This document shows positions 9,005 through 18,978 of a stretch of 64,000 bases of DNA, piece by piece (position 1 is the first letter of the stretch; the number at the start of each line of letters is the position of its first letter). The notes beneath the pieces were generated by a model. That model saw only the letters and a program-made list of their open reading frames with translations, did not search any database and was not told the origin of the DNA. The translations under genes were made by a program, and so were the position numbers. Origin of the DNA: AP-15 sp963700185 (lineage in GTDB: Bacteria; Pseudomonadota; Alphaproteobacteria; ATCC43930; CGMCC-115725). The DNA is taken from NCBI GenBank assembly GCA_963700185.1, contig CAVOWP010000010.1, positions 62,001 to 126,000 of the forward strand, read 5' to 3'.

Positions 9005-9624
9005 CCCGTCTTGATCGCCTGCGCGAGAGCGCCGAGACGAGAACTGAGCGCAAGCGCTTCCGAGTTTGTTACGAAGTCACATTGGTCGGTGTCTATGTCG
9101 ACGACGCGGATGTTGTGCTGCTTCGTCAGCCTGTCCAGATTCTCGTCGATCTTGTCTCTCAGTTGGAGAAGATAGCTCTCTGGGATTCTGCGTTCGGGTG
9201 CGCGCCCGCGACGCTGGATTCGGTCGAGCTGTGTCGCCGGCGCGCATTTCAGCCGAATAATGATGTCGGGCAATCCGATCCGACGCGCAAGTCTTTCATA
9301 TAGCGTCTGTACGATCTCGAAATCCTTCTCCTCGCCCGCGGTCAGACCCGCATATGCCAAATCCTGGAACATTGCGAAGTCGCAGACGATGTCGCGCGAA
9401 TCCGATTTCATTGCCTCGCGAATCGCATCACTGTGAAACAATAAAAAACTGATATTTTTTTCCAGTCCGAACTTCGTCGGCGCCGCGTAGAATTTTTCCC
9501 AGAACGGTATTTCTCGGTATTTCTCCCAAACCAGCCGAAACGAGCCATGGTGCATGAGCCGGCCGGCCAGCGCGGTTTTCCCTGTCGCTATACCGCCGCA
9601 GATTTCAATCCTAATCACCTTCAA
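8992..9624 (-). CDS. Deoxynucleoside kinase-like P-loop kinase
   Basis: 210 residues. A P-loop GGIATGKT lies at residues 10-17. The middle section VCDFAMFQDLAYAGL and the lid region LDRIQRRGRAPERRIPESYL fit the deoxynucleoside kinase group (deoxyadenosine/deoxyguanosine kinases), which phosphorylate nucleosides to 5'-monophosphates with ATP. Its start overlaps the stop of the cytidine deaminase by four bases (ATGA), so the pair is translationally coupled. Substrate choice is unknown. Together with the deaminase it could salvage or alter pyrimidine nucleosides, or change nucleotide pools. Confidence 0.75.
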   Translation of the reverse strand: MKVIRIEICGGIATGKTALAGRLMHHGSFRLVWEKYREIPFWEKFYAAPTKFGLEKNISFLLFHSDAIREAMKSDSRDIVCDFAMFQDLAYAGLTAGEEKDFEIVQTLYERLARRIGLPDIIIRLKCAPATQLDRIQRRGRAPERRIPESYLLQLRDKIDENLDRLTKQHNIRVVDIDTDQCDFVTNSEALALSSRLGALAQAIKTGQAF

Positions 9625-10181
9625 ACTCCACCCACACCGGGTATGGATTTATCGGTGTCGCGCCGCAATTTGCGGACACGCTCAATTAATATTGAGCGCT
9701 CGTTCAACCATTGATCGTCTTGATCGAGATTATGTGGGCCAAAACCCGCCGGCAGGAGTTCCGAGATCGTCGCCTGCATGATCTTATCCAGATCGCCATT
9801 GCAGGACATTATTCGGATGTCGAACCTCGACCGTTGAGCCGCCTCTGCGATCACCTGTCGACAGCTCCCGCAGGGCGTGACAATCATGGAGCTATCCGGC
9901 GGACGACTGAACCTGTGACCGACGATGGCGATCGCGCGAACCTCGAAATCGCCCACCGAATTGGCGCACGCGATGGCGCACACCTCGGCGCAAATGCTCG
10001 GAGCGTAGGCGGCATTCTCAAGGTTGCTGCCTCGAAAAATATGCCCCGAGCCAGTCCACACCGCAGCCCCGACGGCAAAGCCCGAGTAAGGGGCGTAAGC
10101 ATGCTCCGACGCATCGCGCGCCTCGAGAACGAGACGGCGGTCAAGGTCGTCCAGATCGTCCAGCTTTTGTAAACGGCTCAT
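9621..10181 (-). CDS. cdd: Cytidine deaminase
   Basis: 186 residues, longer than the usual 130-residue tetrameric enzyme because of a C-terminal extension of roughly 40 residues. Zinc ligands and catalytic acid are present: C64-A-E66 (SICAEVCAI) and PC104GSC107. The substrate loop AYAPYSGFAVGAAV is typical of enzymes deaminating cytidine and deoxycytidine to uridine and deoxyuridine. The gene is first of a two-gene operon with the deoxynucleoside kinase. In the wider window uracil derived from it could feed the pyrimidine-degrading genes, but those lie nearly 30 kb away. Confidence 0.85.
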   Translation of the reverse strand: MSRLQKLDDLDDLDRRLVLEARDASEHAYAPYSGFAVGAAVWTGSGHIFRGSNLENAAYAPSICAEVCAIACANSVGDFEVRAIAIVGHRFSRPPDSSMIVTPCGSCRQVIAEAAQRSRFDIRIMSCNGDLDKIMQATISELLPAGFGPHNLDQDDQWLNERSILIERVRKLRRDTDKSIPGVGGV

Positions 10182-10905
10182 CTTTATGCTCGCTATTGAA
10201 GAAAGGGTCGCGGCCGGTGTGGTAGGACGTCGGTCGCGAACGAACCAGCACCAGCGCCCATCAGGGTAGCATATCGACCGATTGCGTCGGTCCTGGCACT
10301 TTTGCCCTTGCCAACCGCCGGCGATACTCGTGTAGATGACGCGACATGCTCAACCTCGATACAAGCCCATGCGCGCGCTGCTTTCAGGCCATCTGGATCT
10401 TGTCATTGTACGCCCGCGCCAGCGCAAAGCCACGTCCGGGTCGTGTACCGGGAGAACCCTTCGGCAAACCACGTCGGATACGACATGGTCTGGTCCACCT
10501 CCATCGCGTCCATGTCGGCGAGGATGGCTGCAGGTCCCAAGCGCCCTAGTTCATCGGATCGCGCGCACGTGGGTCGAGTTTGCCGACTGAATCCCAGTTT
10601 ACGCCAGATCGCTACAGCTGATGGCGTGGCCAGGTTAGGTTTTGCTATTGCGGAAGATATCGCGGTGGATCTTCAGATGCGAGCAGGTCCGGCAAATGAC
10701 GGCGGCTGTTAGGGCCCGCCGAGCTGTTTTCGAGCCGCTCCACCGAAGGACGAGTCCACCCATCTCGGCCGTTCGCCGCAGTTGTCGCGAAGGGCAGCGT
10801 GCTGTCCGTCGCATGTGTGCCGTGTCGCAGCTTCGGTGACGCCGTTCCAAATCAACCCGGATCGCGATAGGCTTTCTTGAACCGGCTGTGTAGTTGAGGG
10901 GAAGC
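10182..10905. other. Gene-free interval
   Basis: About 720 bases without a frame I can support on either strand; short open frames here have no recognisable motifs. It must contain the promoter of the cytidine deaminase gene (minus) and of the small gene at 10,906 (plus), but no clear -35/-10 pair or hairpin stands out. Confidence 0.4.
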
Positions 10906-11256
10906 ATGGACTTTCACGCCAACTACGTATCCACTTCTGTCTTCGGCGATGGCGACTACTACCAAGCCATGTTCGAAGCCGAGCAAGATACGGATGACCT
11001 TGATAGCCCGTATCTCTTGATCCAAAGGCAATTCGAAGATCCAGATGACAATTGGTGCTACATCGAAACGCATGACGAGAAATACTGCGGTCATTTTCTA
11101 TTACGCCGCGTCGATTTCACGCCGCAGAAGTTGTCAATCGAGCTCGATCGTCCGAGGGACAATCTTGTCAGCGTGACCCTTGCGATGGCGGCCACGGATT
11201 TCGCAGAAGCATCACAGGTGGTAAAGATCATTAGTGGCGAGATCGAGCTTCCCTGA
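10906..11256 (+). CDS. Hypothetical acidic protein, 116 aa
   Basis: The ATG at 10,906 has GAGGGG placed about six bases upstream, a good ribosome-binding site, and is preferred to an upstream start. The product begins MDFHANYVSTSVF, is rich in aspartate and glutamate, has no signal or membrane segment, and ends EASQVVKIISGEIELP. Small acidic single-gene products like this in accessory regions are often immunity proteins, but I recognise no family and no toxin gene is adjacent. Confidence 0.55.
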   Translation: MDFHANYVSTSVFGDGDYYQAMFEAEQDTDDLDSPYLLIQRQFEDPDDNWCYIETHDEKYCGHFLLRRVDFTPQKLSIELDRPRDNLVSVTLAMAATDFAEASQVVKIISGEIELP

Positions 11257-11546
11257 TGCGCGCGCTGCCTAATCAAATGTCAGAGTCGCGTCACTCGCGT
11301 CGGTTCGTGCCCATGGCAAGCGCGTCCGCTGAAGGCCAACTGTCAGACCTTCTCGATCCCGATCAGCTCGTCCGAGGGGTGCCAAGTCCGGACATAGCGC
11401 TTCCGTTGAAAGGTGCCGGTAAATGATTTAGTTTTGACTCCGTAGCTACTGCGGAAGCAACGGAAGTCCGCGGTCCGGGTGCATTCGGCGCTGCGCTCCG
11501 GAACTTAATCAAAAGTTGCCGCGAACTGAGCGACTTCGGAGGCGTC

Positions 11547-13556
11547 ATGCTCGCACGAGCACTAGCTATTTTCGTAGCCGTTCTGGTGACCTTTCAGACG
11601 GCGCAGGCGCGCATTACTAAAATAACGATCACGCGCGTCGAGTCCCCAACTTTTGAGGGTCGGTCATTTGGCGATGTCGGCCAGTACGAAAAACTCGTTG
11701 GCCGAGTTGCGGGTGAGATCGATCCCGCCGATCCGCACAATTCTGTGATTACTGATATCAACCTAGCGCCGCGCAACGCAGGCGGGAAGGTCGAGTATGA
11801 AACCGACATTATGATTCTTGCGCCCCATCGATCGTTCGAAGGGCAACCATAAGGTCTGGTACGAGCTGACCAATCGGGGCTCGGTCGTGGCATTTCATCA
11901 GCTCAACGACGTGTCGAGCGGTGGCAATGACCCAACAAAAGCGGCGGACGCAGGTAATGGCTTTTTGATGAGGCGGGGGTACAGCATTCTAATCAGCGGA
12001 TGGGACACCACAGCAGCGCCAGGCAGCAGCCGCTTCACGATTAAGGCGCCAATCGCAGTCAATCCCGATGGGTCGCCGATCATTGGCCCGGCGATGGAGG
12101 AATTTGTTATCGACGACAATTCGACCATCAGCGGACCGTTGACTTATCCCGCTGCAACGCTCGACAAGGCAAAGGCGAAGCTGACGATGCGTGTACGTTA
12201 CGAAGATCAGCCAAGCGTGGTCGCAGTTGATAGATGGGACTATACCAATGAGGACGGCAAAGCGGTCAAGCTCGCGGGAGATCGCACACCGTTTCAGCAA
12301 GGTATGCTTTATGAGTTCATTTACCAGGCGAAGAACCCGGTCGTGTCCGGGATTGGATTTGCCGCGATTCGCGATCTAGCGTCATTCGTGCGCGCCGCGC
12401 AAATGGACGATGATGGCACTGCAAATCCGCTAGTTGGCGAAGCTGCGGTGGTTTACACGGGGTGCGTTTCTCAGCCCTGCCGAACCATGCACGATTTCGT
12501 TATGCTGGGATTTAACGCAGATGAGAACGGGAAAATTGCAATCGACGGCATCGTTAACTGGATCGGCGGGCAACGGGTATCTACATGAATTATCGATTTG
12601 CCCAACCGTTCCGAACCCACCGACAGCACATTGCACGCTGGTTCCCAGAGTTCCAGGGCCCATTCACCAATCAGGTGACGTTCGATTCAGTCACCGGCAA
12701 GACCAACGGCAGGCTGGCGCGGTGCTCGGCAACCAAGACCTGCCAGAAGATCTTTGAGGTGAATTCAGCGAACGAGTATTGGGCCAAAAACATGGCCGTG
12801 GCCCTCGTCGATAATGCCGGCCGTGACCTTACCGAAGAGCCTGCAAATGTGCGCTCATATTTTATCGCGAGCCTGCCCCACCAGGGCGGTATCGGCGCGA
12901 CAGGAACGGGCATTTGTCAGCAGAACCGCAATCCACTTGTGGCCAACGCTGTGTTACGCGCGCTTCTCGTCTCCATGGACGAGTGGGTGTCGAGCGGCGT
13001 CGAGCCGCCGGCAAATCGCATTCCGCGCGTGGCTGACGGCACACTCGTGCCGCCGTTACCGCAAACGAAGCAGGGGTTTCCTGAGATCCCCGGTGTTAAA
13101 TATAACGGCCGCATGCATACCGGCGACCTGTTCGACTACGGACCGCAGTTTAACAACGGAATTCTGACCGTTCTACCGCCACGCCTTGTCGGCACGCCTT
13201 ATCCGGCCTTGGTTCCACGGACCGATCCGGATGGCAATGATATCGCCGGCATACGACTGCCGGAGGTTGCGGTTCCGCTCGCGACATACACGGGCTGGAA
13301 CCTGCGTGCCCTTCCGGCAGGCGGCGACGACGGCTGCGATCATTTCGGACAGCAGATCGACTTTGCCCGCACCAAGTCGGAGCGTATCGCTACCGGCGAC
13401 CCCCGCCCTTCACTTGAAGAGCGCTACCCGAGCCACGCCGATTATGTGAACGCGGTCACTTCGGTGGCAAACGGGCTCGTCCGTGATCGCCTGCTCCTCG
13501 AGGAAGATGCTAAAGCCTACGTCACGAAAGCGCAGACCACTTCAGTCGGAAACTAG
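11547..13556 (+). pseudogene. Secreted alpha/beta-hydrolase-domain protein, two frameshifts
   Basis: The gene spans three frames. The first (11,547) has a signal peptide (LARALAIFVAVLVTFQTAQA) and the conserved SFGDVGQYEKLVGRVAGE. After a shift near 11,835 the text continues KGNHKVWYELTNRG to NWIGG near 12,570, then after a second shift MNYRFAQPFRTHRQHIARWF to the TAG at 13,556. The joined product, about 669 residues, matches the large alpha/beta-hydrolase-domain proteins of soil bacteria whose substrates are mostly unknown. Because no other stop intervenes, the shifts are either recent or assembly errors. No partner gene is adjacent. Confidence 0.6.
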
Positions 13557-14696
13557 CGCCCCAGGTTAATGAAAATTGAGTAGCAAAAACGAGTGTGGTG
13601 CACGTCGGCTTTGGGTCATAGGCGGTAAACCTCGAAGTGAGCATATATTTTCTGGTTGCCCTCCGATAGCCGACCTTTGACGGAGGGTTGCCGTCCATCG
13701 GGAACGCATTAAGCTCTTGGTTGCGGCACCTGAAAACCAACACCGACGCTGGCTAGTCGCGTGACCGGACTCGGTGGTGTCGCGCCTTGCCCAGCAACGA
13801 AAACGAAATCACCACATCGGCCCGACGGAATCCAATAGGTTTGGGGGGCGGTCGCGTTTTCGTGGTTACTGGGGATACGCCGTTGGGATACACACGAACG
13901 AGAAAAAGGATTAGGAAACCGCAGAAACCCTAGCTTTTTGGGAAGCTGACGCCGAATCCCTCCGACTCCGCCGGTGAATTGTTGTCGGCTCTCCGTGGCC
14001 TTTTCCTCTGATGGGCACTGATGCAGTCCCACCTCCTGAAAGGTTGAATGTCTGCAATGAGAGCCGCAGACGCAATGGCGCTACTGGGCCGAATCTCCGG
14101 CTTTGCGATTACGCGCCAGCAGTTTCTGTATGGTGTAACGGGGAGGCCCGCAGAGGTGGGCCGGCGCGGATCGTCCCTTGGCGATCCGATGCCGGAAATT
14201 TTGCGCTGCTTCAGGAGTCCGGCGGATTAGGCGCGTGATCGAGGTGTTGCACCGATGCAGTGCTGCCGAGGGGATGACCTCGTTCGTCCCGGAAGGGGCT
14301 CGGATCGGGCGATGGCGCCGCAAAGCAAAGGGCAGAATGGAGCGGAGATCCGCAGCGGTGACGGGGGAGCCTGTCGGTGCAGCGTATTCATTAATCGAGC
14401 TCGTCGAGTGCGGCTGCCCAAGGGCCCTTTACCTCGTGATGCCCGAAGGGTAGCCCGCTGCCGAAGGGCCGGACTCGACCCTCAAGAGCCATTCAGCCTT
14501 CGCGCCGGGAATGGCTCTTCACGCCCCGGAGCAGTCATTCGCGGCCCGCCCGAGGGTCGGGTCAATGGGCCAATCCCGGGTTCGATCGCGTGAAGCGCGG
14601 ATGGTTGGGATCCGGCCGCTGAGCTTGAATAAACTATATGATTGTCCCTCTCTTGGGATTCTGAAGATCCTCTTTCTGGGAGGCTCAAGGCCTACG
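13557..14696. other. Long interval without intact genes
   Basis: About 1.1 kb. It contains copy C of the dispersed repeat (14,151-14,335). Open frames on both strands are short and patternless. The final 60 bases must carry the expression signals of the amidohydrolase gene. Confidence 0.4.
14151..14335 (+). repeat. Dispersed repeat, copy C
   Basis: It starts AGAGGTGGGCCGGCGCGGAT and carries TTGGCGATCCGATGCCGGAA, a TTGCACCGATGCAGTGCTGCC block and a tail GGAAGGGGCTCGGATCGGGC. The same order of blocks is seen in copies A and B, always on the plus strand. Confidence 0.7.
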
Positions 14697-16106
14697 ATGG
14701 TTCGGAAGCTGAAACTTGCGCTTTGTCCGCCGCTCGTGTTGGCGGTGCTTTTTGTCGGGCTTTGCCGGCCGAGTTTGGGACAAGGTGACGCAGATTTGGA
14801 AGCGCCCGGCTTGGCGCCCTTTCCTACTACCTTGGCCCGCGGCGCGACGCTGTTTCAGAACGTCCGGATCTTCGACGGGAAAAGCGAGGTCCTCTCGGCT
14901 CCCTCCAACGTGTTGGTGAAGGGCAACACCATTGAACGCATTTCTGTGAGCCCGATCACCGTCGAGGCGAATGCCAATGTCCGCGTCATTGCGGCGGACG
15001 GGCGGGTGCTGATGCCAGGCCTCATAGATGCGCACTGGCACGCGTTCATGGCGGCGACACCCCAGATGGTCGTGCTGACCGCCGACGCACCCTACCTCCA
15101 TCTTTTGGCCGCGCGACAGGCCGAAGCGACTTTGATGAGAGGTTTCACTACTGTGCGCGACCTTGGCGGGCCCGTGTTCGGGCTCAAGCGAGCCATCGAC
15201 GAAGGCGTGATGGTTGGTCCACGCATCTATCCGTCGGGTGCCTTCATCTCGCAAACCTCAGGACATGGGGATTTTCGATTTGTCTTTGAGGTCCCGCGAA
15301 CGCTGGGCGCGCCGTTGAGCCACTCCGAGGTCGAGGGCATCGCGGCCATCGCCGACAGCCCCGATGAGGTGCGCCTGCGAGCGAGAGAGCAGTTGAGGAA
15401 CGGCGCCAGCCAGATCAAGCTGATGGCGGGCGGTGGCGTCAACTCGCCACACAATCCGATCGAATTGACCCAATACACCGAAGCGGAAATCCATGCCGCG
15501 GTCGAGGCCGCGGAGAATTGGGGCACCTACGTTACCGTTCACGCATATCTGCCGCGGGCGATCCGGCAAGCGATCGCCGCCGGGGTCAAGTGCATCGAGC
15601 ACGGACATTTGATCGACGAACCCACCGCCAAGCTGCTTGCCGACAAGGGTATTTGGTGGAGCTTGCAGCCACTCCTAGATGACGAAGACGTGCCGGCAAT
15701 GAGCCCGGAATCTCGGAAGAAGGCATTGCAAGTATTCGCCGGAACAGACAACGCCTATCGGCTGGCGAGGAAGTACAACGTCAAGACGGCTTTTGGCACC
15801 GATATCCTGTTCGATGCGAGAATAGCCGGCCGTCAGGGCGCGATACTCGCCAAGATGGTCCGCTGGTACACGCCTGCCGAAGCTCTCGAAATGGCTACCG
15901 CAGACAACGGCGAGCTGATGGCGCTTTCCGGGTTCATCAATCCTTATCCCGGAAAGCTTGGCGTCGTCGAAGAAGGCGCGCTCGCAGACCTGCTGCTAGT
16001 CGACGGCAATCCGTTAGAAAACATCAAGCTCGTCGAAAATCCCGACAAAAACTTCCTGGTCATTATGAAGGACGGCATAGTCTACAAAAACGCGATGTCC
16101 AAGTGA
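14697..16106 (+). CDS. Exported metal-dependent amidohydrolase
   Basis: 469 residues from the ATG at 14,697, chosen because it begins a signal peptide (MVRKLKLALCPPLVLAVLF) with GGAGG upstream. The mature part is a TIM-barrel amidohydrolase: DAHWHAF metal ligands, a lysine in SQIKLMAGGG likely carboxylated to bridge two metals, VHAY and CIEHGH histidines, and GTDILFD for the last ligand. Relatives with this bridging-lysine pattern include Xaa-Pro dipeptidases and imidazolonepropionase-like enzymes. It would act in the periplasm on an amide or peptide bond. It lies alone; AraC and cupin genes follow, the AraC gene convergent. Confidence 0.8.
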   Translation: MVRKLKLALCPPLVLAVLFVGLCRPSLGQGDADLEAPGLAPFPTTLARGATLFQNVRIFDGKSEVLSAPSNVLVKGNTIERISVSPITVEANANVRVIAADGRVLMPGLIDAHWHAFMAATPQMVVLTADAPYLHLLAARQAEATLMRGFTTVRDLGGPVFGLKRAIDEGVMVGPRIYPSGAFISQTSGHGDFRFVFEVPRTLGAPLSHSEVEGIAAIADSPDEVRLRAREQLRNGASQIKLMAGGGVNSPHNPIELTQYTEAEIHAAVEAAENWGTYVTVHAYLPRAIRQAIAAGVKCIEHGHLIDEPTAKLLADKGIWWSLQPLLDDEDVPAMSPESRKKALQVFAGTDNAYRLARKYNVKTAFGTDILFDARIAGRQGAILAKMVRWYTPAEALEMATADNGELMALSGFINPYPGKLGVVEEGALADLLLVDGNPLENIKLVENPDKNFLVIMKDGIVYKNAMSK

Positions 16107-16335
16107 GCACTATTGTTTGTCGAGTTTTGGGCGCGGGCGGTAATCGCTCAATGAACCCGTGATAGCGTTTCCCTTCATGTCCTCGGTCGAAATCCACCCA
16201 ATCATCGATGCCACTACCAATGGCTGTTATTATCGGCGCATAGGCGACGAAGCGGGCGCCGGAGGCGCACAGAACGCCCGACCTTTTTTTGCTTGGTGGA
16301 CGGAATGCTGCGGCGTGGGAACTGCACTGGTTGTG

Positions 16336-17349
16336 CTAGAATCCGCGGAGCAGCGCACCGAAATCCGCTCGATCCGGTAGTACGCGGTGGTGTGGGGTTG
16401 CGCCCAGCTCTAAGCCGACCAGTGCAGCCGACCGCACCTCGCGGGGGCTGTATCCGAACTCTCGTTTGAAAGCCCGGCTGAAACTAGAGGCATCCGCAAA
16501 GCAGAGGTTCTCGGCTATTGCCGAGACCGATTGGGTTGTCCCGGGATCGGACAGGACGGCCCGCGCTTCGAGCAGCCTCTGGAGATGAATGTATCGGGCC
16601 ACACCGCCCGTATCTTCGAACAACCGATACAGACTGGAACGGGACATTCCGACGAGCCGGCTGAGGCTCTTCGGCCCTAGGGTGGACGTTTGCAGGTGCC
16701 GGCGGACAGCCTGCCTCACCCGCTCCTTGCGGCCGAGATCGACCTGCCCTTTGGCGACGGCCATACGCTCCGTCGATGGAGCGACCGCCGCGGCGATCAT
16801 TGCTCCAACAGCGTTTGTCAGTCGGGGGAAGTCGCCCTCGGTCACGGCCGGCAGGTGGCGCTCCAGAGCCAACATATAGTCGCCGAGCAGATGTCCGAGA
16901 GGCGTATCCAGCACCGACCCGCACGCATCGAGCAGAGGCGCAATATCCCGAAAAGCGTCGCGCGGCATAAGGAAGCTGACTCGATCTATATGCGTCCGCT
17001 CATGCAAGAATTCTTGTCCGAGCGAAGAGAGAAAGGGCACTTTCGCAGGTACCTCCACTGCGGTCCCAGCCGTGTTCATGAAATGTGTGCCCCGGACGCA
17101 GTAGCTGATGACCCAATGATCGATAGGATCGCGCCTGAGGTTGCTCTTCGTTCGTGCGACACGAACAGGAGGCGCGGAGGTTCGGCTCATCGCCAAGCCG
17201 CCAAGTTTCCATAAATGCACCTCGGCCGGAAATCCGTACCTGGTCGATTGTTCAGGTAGGAAATCGAGGACGGGCTGATGCCACTCGCGCCAAGCTTCGA
17301 ATTGATCGCGAGAGCGAAGAACCTGCGTTGCAAAAATCTCCGGTTTCAT
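16336..17349 (-). CDS. AraC-family transcriptional regulator
   Basis: 337 residues from the ATG at 17,349 (product MKPEIFATQVLRSRDQ), with a purine-rich GGGGGAAA just before it. The N-terminal 210 residues resemble the AraC-binding-like domain of regulators such as FeaR/NahR-type AraC proteins (VISYCVRGTHF). The C-terminal 100 residues have the two helix-turn-helix motifs: LSRLVGMSRSSLYRLFED and the second ending CFADASSFSRAFKREFGYSP. The family normally activates neighbouring genes when a small ligand binds. Divergent to it is a cupin gene, the most likely target. Confidence 0.85.
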   Translation of the reverse strand: MKPEIFATQVLRSRDQFEAWREWHQPVLDFLPEQSTRYGFPAEVHLWKLGGLAMSRTSAPPVRVARTKSNLRRDPIDHWVISYCVRGTHFMNTAGTAVEVPAKVPFLSSLGQEFLHERTHIDRVSFLMPRDAFRDIAPLLDACGSVLDTPLGHLLGDYMLALERHLPAVTEGDFPRLTNAVGAMIAAAVAPSTERMAVAKGQVDLGRKERVRQAVRRHLQTSTLGPKSLSRLVGMSRSSLYRLFEDTGGVARYIHLQRLLEARAVLSDPGTTQSVSAIAENLCFADASSFSRAFKREFGYSPREVRSAALVGLELGATPHHRVLPDRADFGALLRGF

Positions 17350-17840
17350 TTCCCCCGTCCGGCAGCCGCGAGTTGAGCGAGGCGGGAGACCGCTCGCCAC
17401 GCAGGTTACTAACATCAATTGCTTGCTCGAAGAATGGTGTTGATTGGTCTGTATCACGGGCACCACTCGACGAGGGGCATCCGCTCCCTGGTCGAGCGGG
17501 AGTGCAATCGTCTCCAACCTATGTCCGGTTTCGGCGCAACTTCCCCGTTCCCGCGCGCTCCAGCGAAGGTCCCTTCACCGAACCCACAACGGCCGCTCAG
17601 CCTTGGCGGCGGCAACCGCGCTTGATGCCCCATTTGCGTCATTTGCCGACCCGCTGCACGTCCGTCTCAGATAAAGAGTACTTTCCGTATGAGCCGCAGT
17701 GCGGCCGCCGGGAGCCACGCCGCCGGCACGCCCCCGGAGGGTGTGCTGGCCGTTGTGTGCCTGGACAATCCGCCCGACAATACGGGGGGCCAAGGCCCTA
17801 TGGACTTCGCTGCCTTCACGGGAACCCAGGAGGAATGCCC
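17350..17840. other. Divergent intergenic region between AraC regulator and cupin gene
   Basis: Roughly 490 bases that should hold both promoters. Plus-strand open frames cross it but show no motif or ribosome-binding site. I cannot pick out an AraC operator with confidence. Confidence 0.35.
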
Positions 17841-18182
17841 ATGGCGTTTGTCAGATGCTATACCGGCACGGATGGTCAGTCACACTTTGAGGACCTCGAC
17901 CTACTCCCACCTGACATGGAGAGGTCAATCGAGCAGGCCGCCAGCAGTATCACTTTCACGCGTTCGCCCAACGGCCGTTTCAGCGATTGGCACAATGCGC
18001 CGCGCCGCCAGTACGCCATTTTCCTCTCCGGAGGCCAGATGGAGGTCGTGATCGGCGATGGGACCACCCGGCGGTTCGGCCCTGGAGATGCCGTCCTGTT
18101 CGAAGACCTCACGGGACAAGGGCACACCAGCCGGAGCGTCGGTGGGGACCGCCTGACCGCTATCGTGCCCTTAGCGGATTAG
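17841..18182 (+). CDS. Small cupin-domain protein
   Basis: 113 residues from the ATG at 17,841, seven bases after a perfect AGGAGG; an ATG at 17,835 is too close to that site. The product has one cupin barrel: FSDWHNAPRRQYAIFLSGGQ is motif 1 and FGPGDAVLFEDLTGQGHTSR motif 2, with several of the usual histidines kept. Cupins of this size bind metal or small ligands, and many are isomerases, dioxygenases or sensors. It is divergent from the AraC gene and may be controlled by it. Confidence 0.75.
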   Translation: MAFVRCYTGTDGQSHFEDLDLLPPDMERSIEQAASSITFTRSPNGRFSDWHNAPRRQYAIFLSGGQMEVVIGDGTTRRFGPGDAVLFEDLTGQGHTSRSVGGDRLTAIVPLAD

Positions 18183-18244
18183 CCTCCTCCCGTGGGTCGT
18201 GTACCCGAAGGTAAGCTCAGTTTCCTGTTTTTGGCTCTCGCTTG

Positions 18245-18769
18245 ATGTCTGGGTTTTCGGAGTACCTTGGCGCTGTGTTCGACCACGGCGAGCCACTTAT
18301 AGGCGCGGTGGTGATTTTCATCGCTGCCTTCGTTCCCCGTGTACAAAAACATCTAGATCAACATCCGCAACGCCGATTATTATGGGTCTCTCTGATCTAC
18401 GTTTGCGTATTTGTTGCGGGCTTTCTTGCATGGAAAGCTGAACGTGACAGATATATGTCCGTCGCCTTGCGCCAAAACGTACCGGTACAGACAATCGAAG
18501 GCGGTGACACATATCAGATATTGCAAGACGATTATCTTCTAGCAATTGCTTCGGTATCCGACAAAACGACCACACTGAAATTGCCGCCCGACCCCTATCG
18601 GGGACAACGATTTGAAATTAAGGACGCGAATGGAGCCATCTCCACTTCTGTGCCAATCGTGATCGACGGGAATGGCCACAAAATAGACAACGACAACTCT
18701 ACGAAGCTGATACAGCCATACCAAGCTGACACGGTTACTTATACAGGGATTAAATGGGTTCTTACCTAA
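18245..18769 (+). CDS. Membrane-anchored hypothetical protein with C-terminal beta domain
   Basis: 174 residues from the ATG at 18,245 (MSGFSEYLGAVFDHGEP). Two hydrophobic helices (LIGAVVIFIAAFV and LLWVSLIYVCVFVAGFLAW) are followed by about 100 residues rich in beta-forming and asparagine/aspartate residues (IEGGDTYQILQDDYLLAIAS, VIDGNGHKIDNDNS). The last part resembles phage tail or adhesin beta-domains in composition. No close family is recognised. GC content here is lower than in the neighbours, which suggests transfer. Confidence 0.5.
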   Translation: MSGFSEYLGAVFDHGEPLIGAVVIFIAAFVPRVQKHLDQHPQRRLLWVSLIYVCVFVAGFLAWKAERDRYMSVALRQNVPVQTIEGGDTYQILQDDYLLAIASVSDKTTTLKLPPDPYRGQRFEIKDANGAISTSVPIVIDGNGHKIDNDNSTKLIQPYQADTVTYTGIKWVLT

Positions 18770-18978
18770 ACACTCAATACCCGACCGGCCTCGCGGCAGT
18801 ACCGCGCCGAAAGTCGAGCACTTTTTGGAGTGCAAACGGCGGGCGGTTTTACCGTCAGTAGGGCCGCGCTCGCGCACGGCCCCCGGCTGCGCCGTCAGTT
18901 CTGCGGCTCGTTGTCGTGCTTGTCGTGCCAACGAAATTCGGCGCTGGTGCATATGACGGCCCCACGGAAAACGTCGAC

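Noticed and set aside
10302..10712. Plus-strand frame of 136 codons in the gap after the cytidine deaminase
   Set aside because: No ribosome-binding site, biased composition, no recognisable motif.
14511..14696. Upstream start for the exported amidohydrolase
   Set aside because: The additional 62 residues have no homologous look and would bury the signal peptide; GGAGG precedes the ATG at 14,697.
17689..18051. Alternative gene starting at 17,689 upstream of the cupin
   Set aside because: It runs out of frame through the cupin gene, which has a perfect ribosome-binding site and clear cupin motifs.
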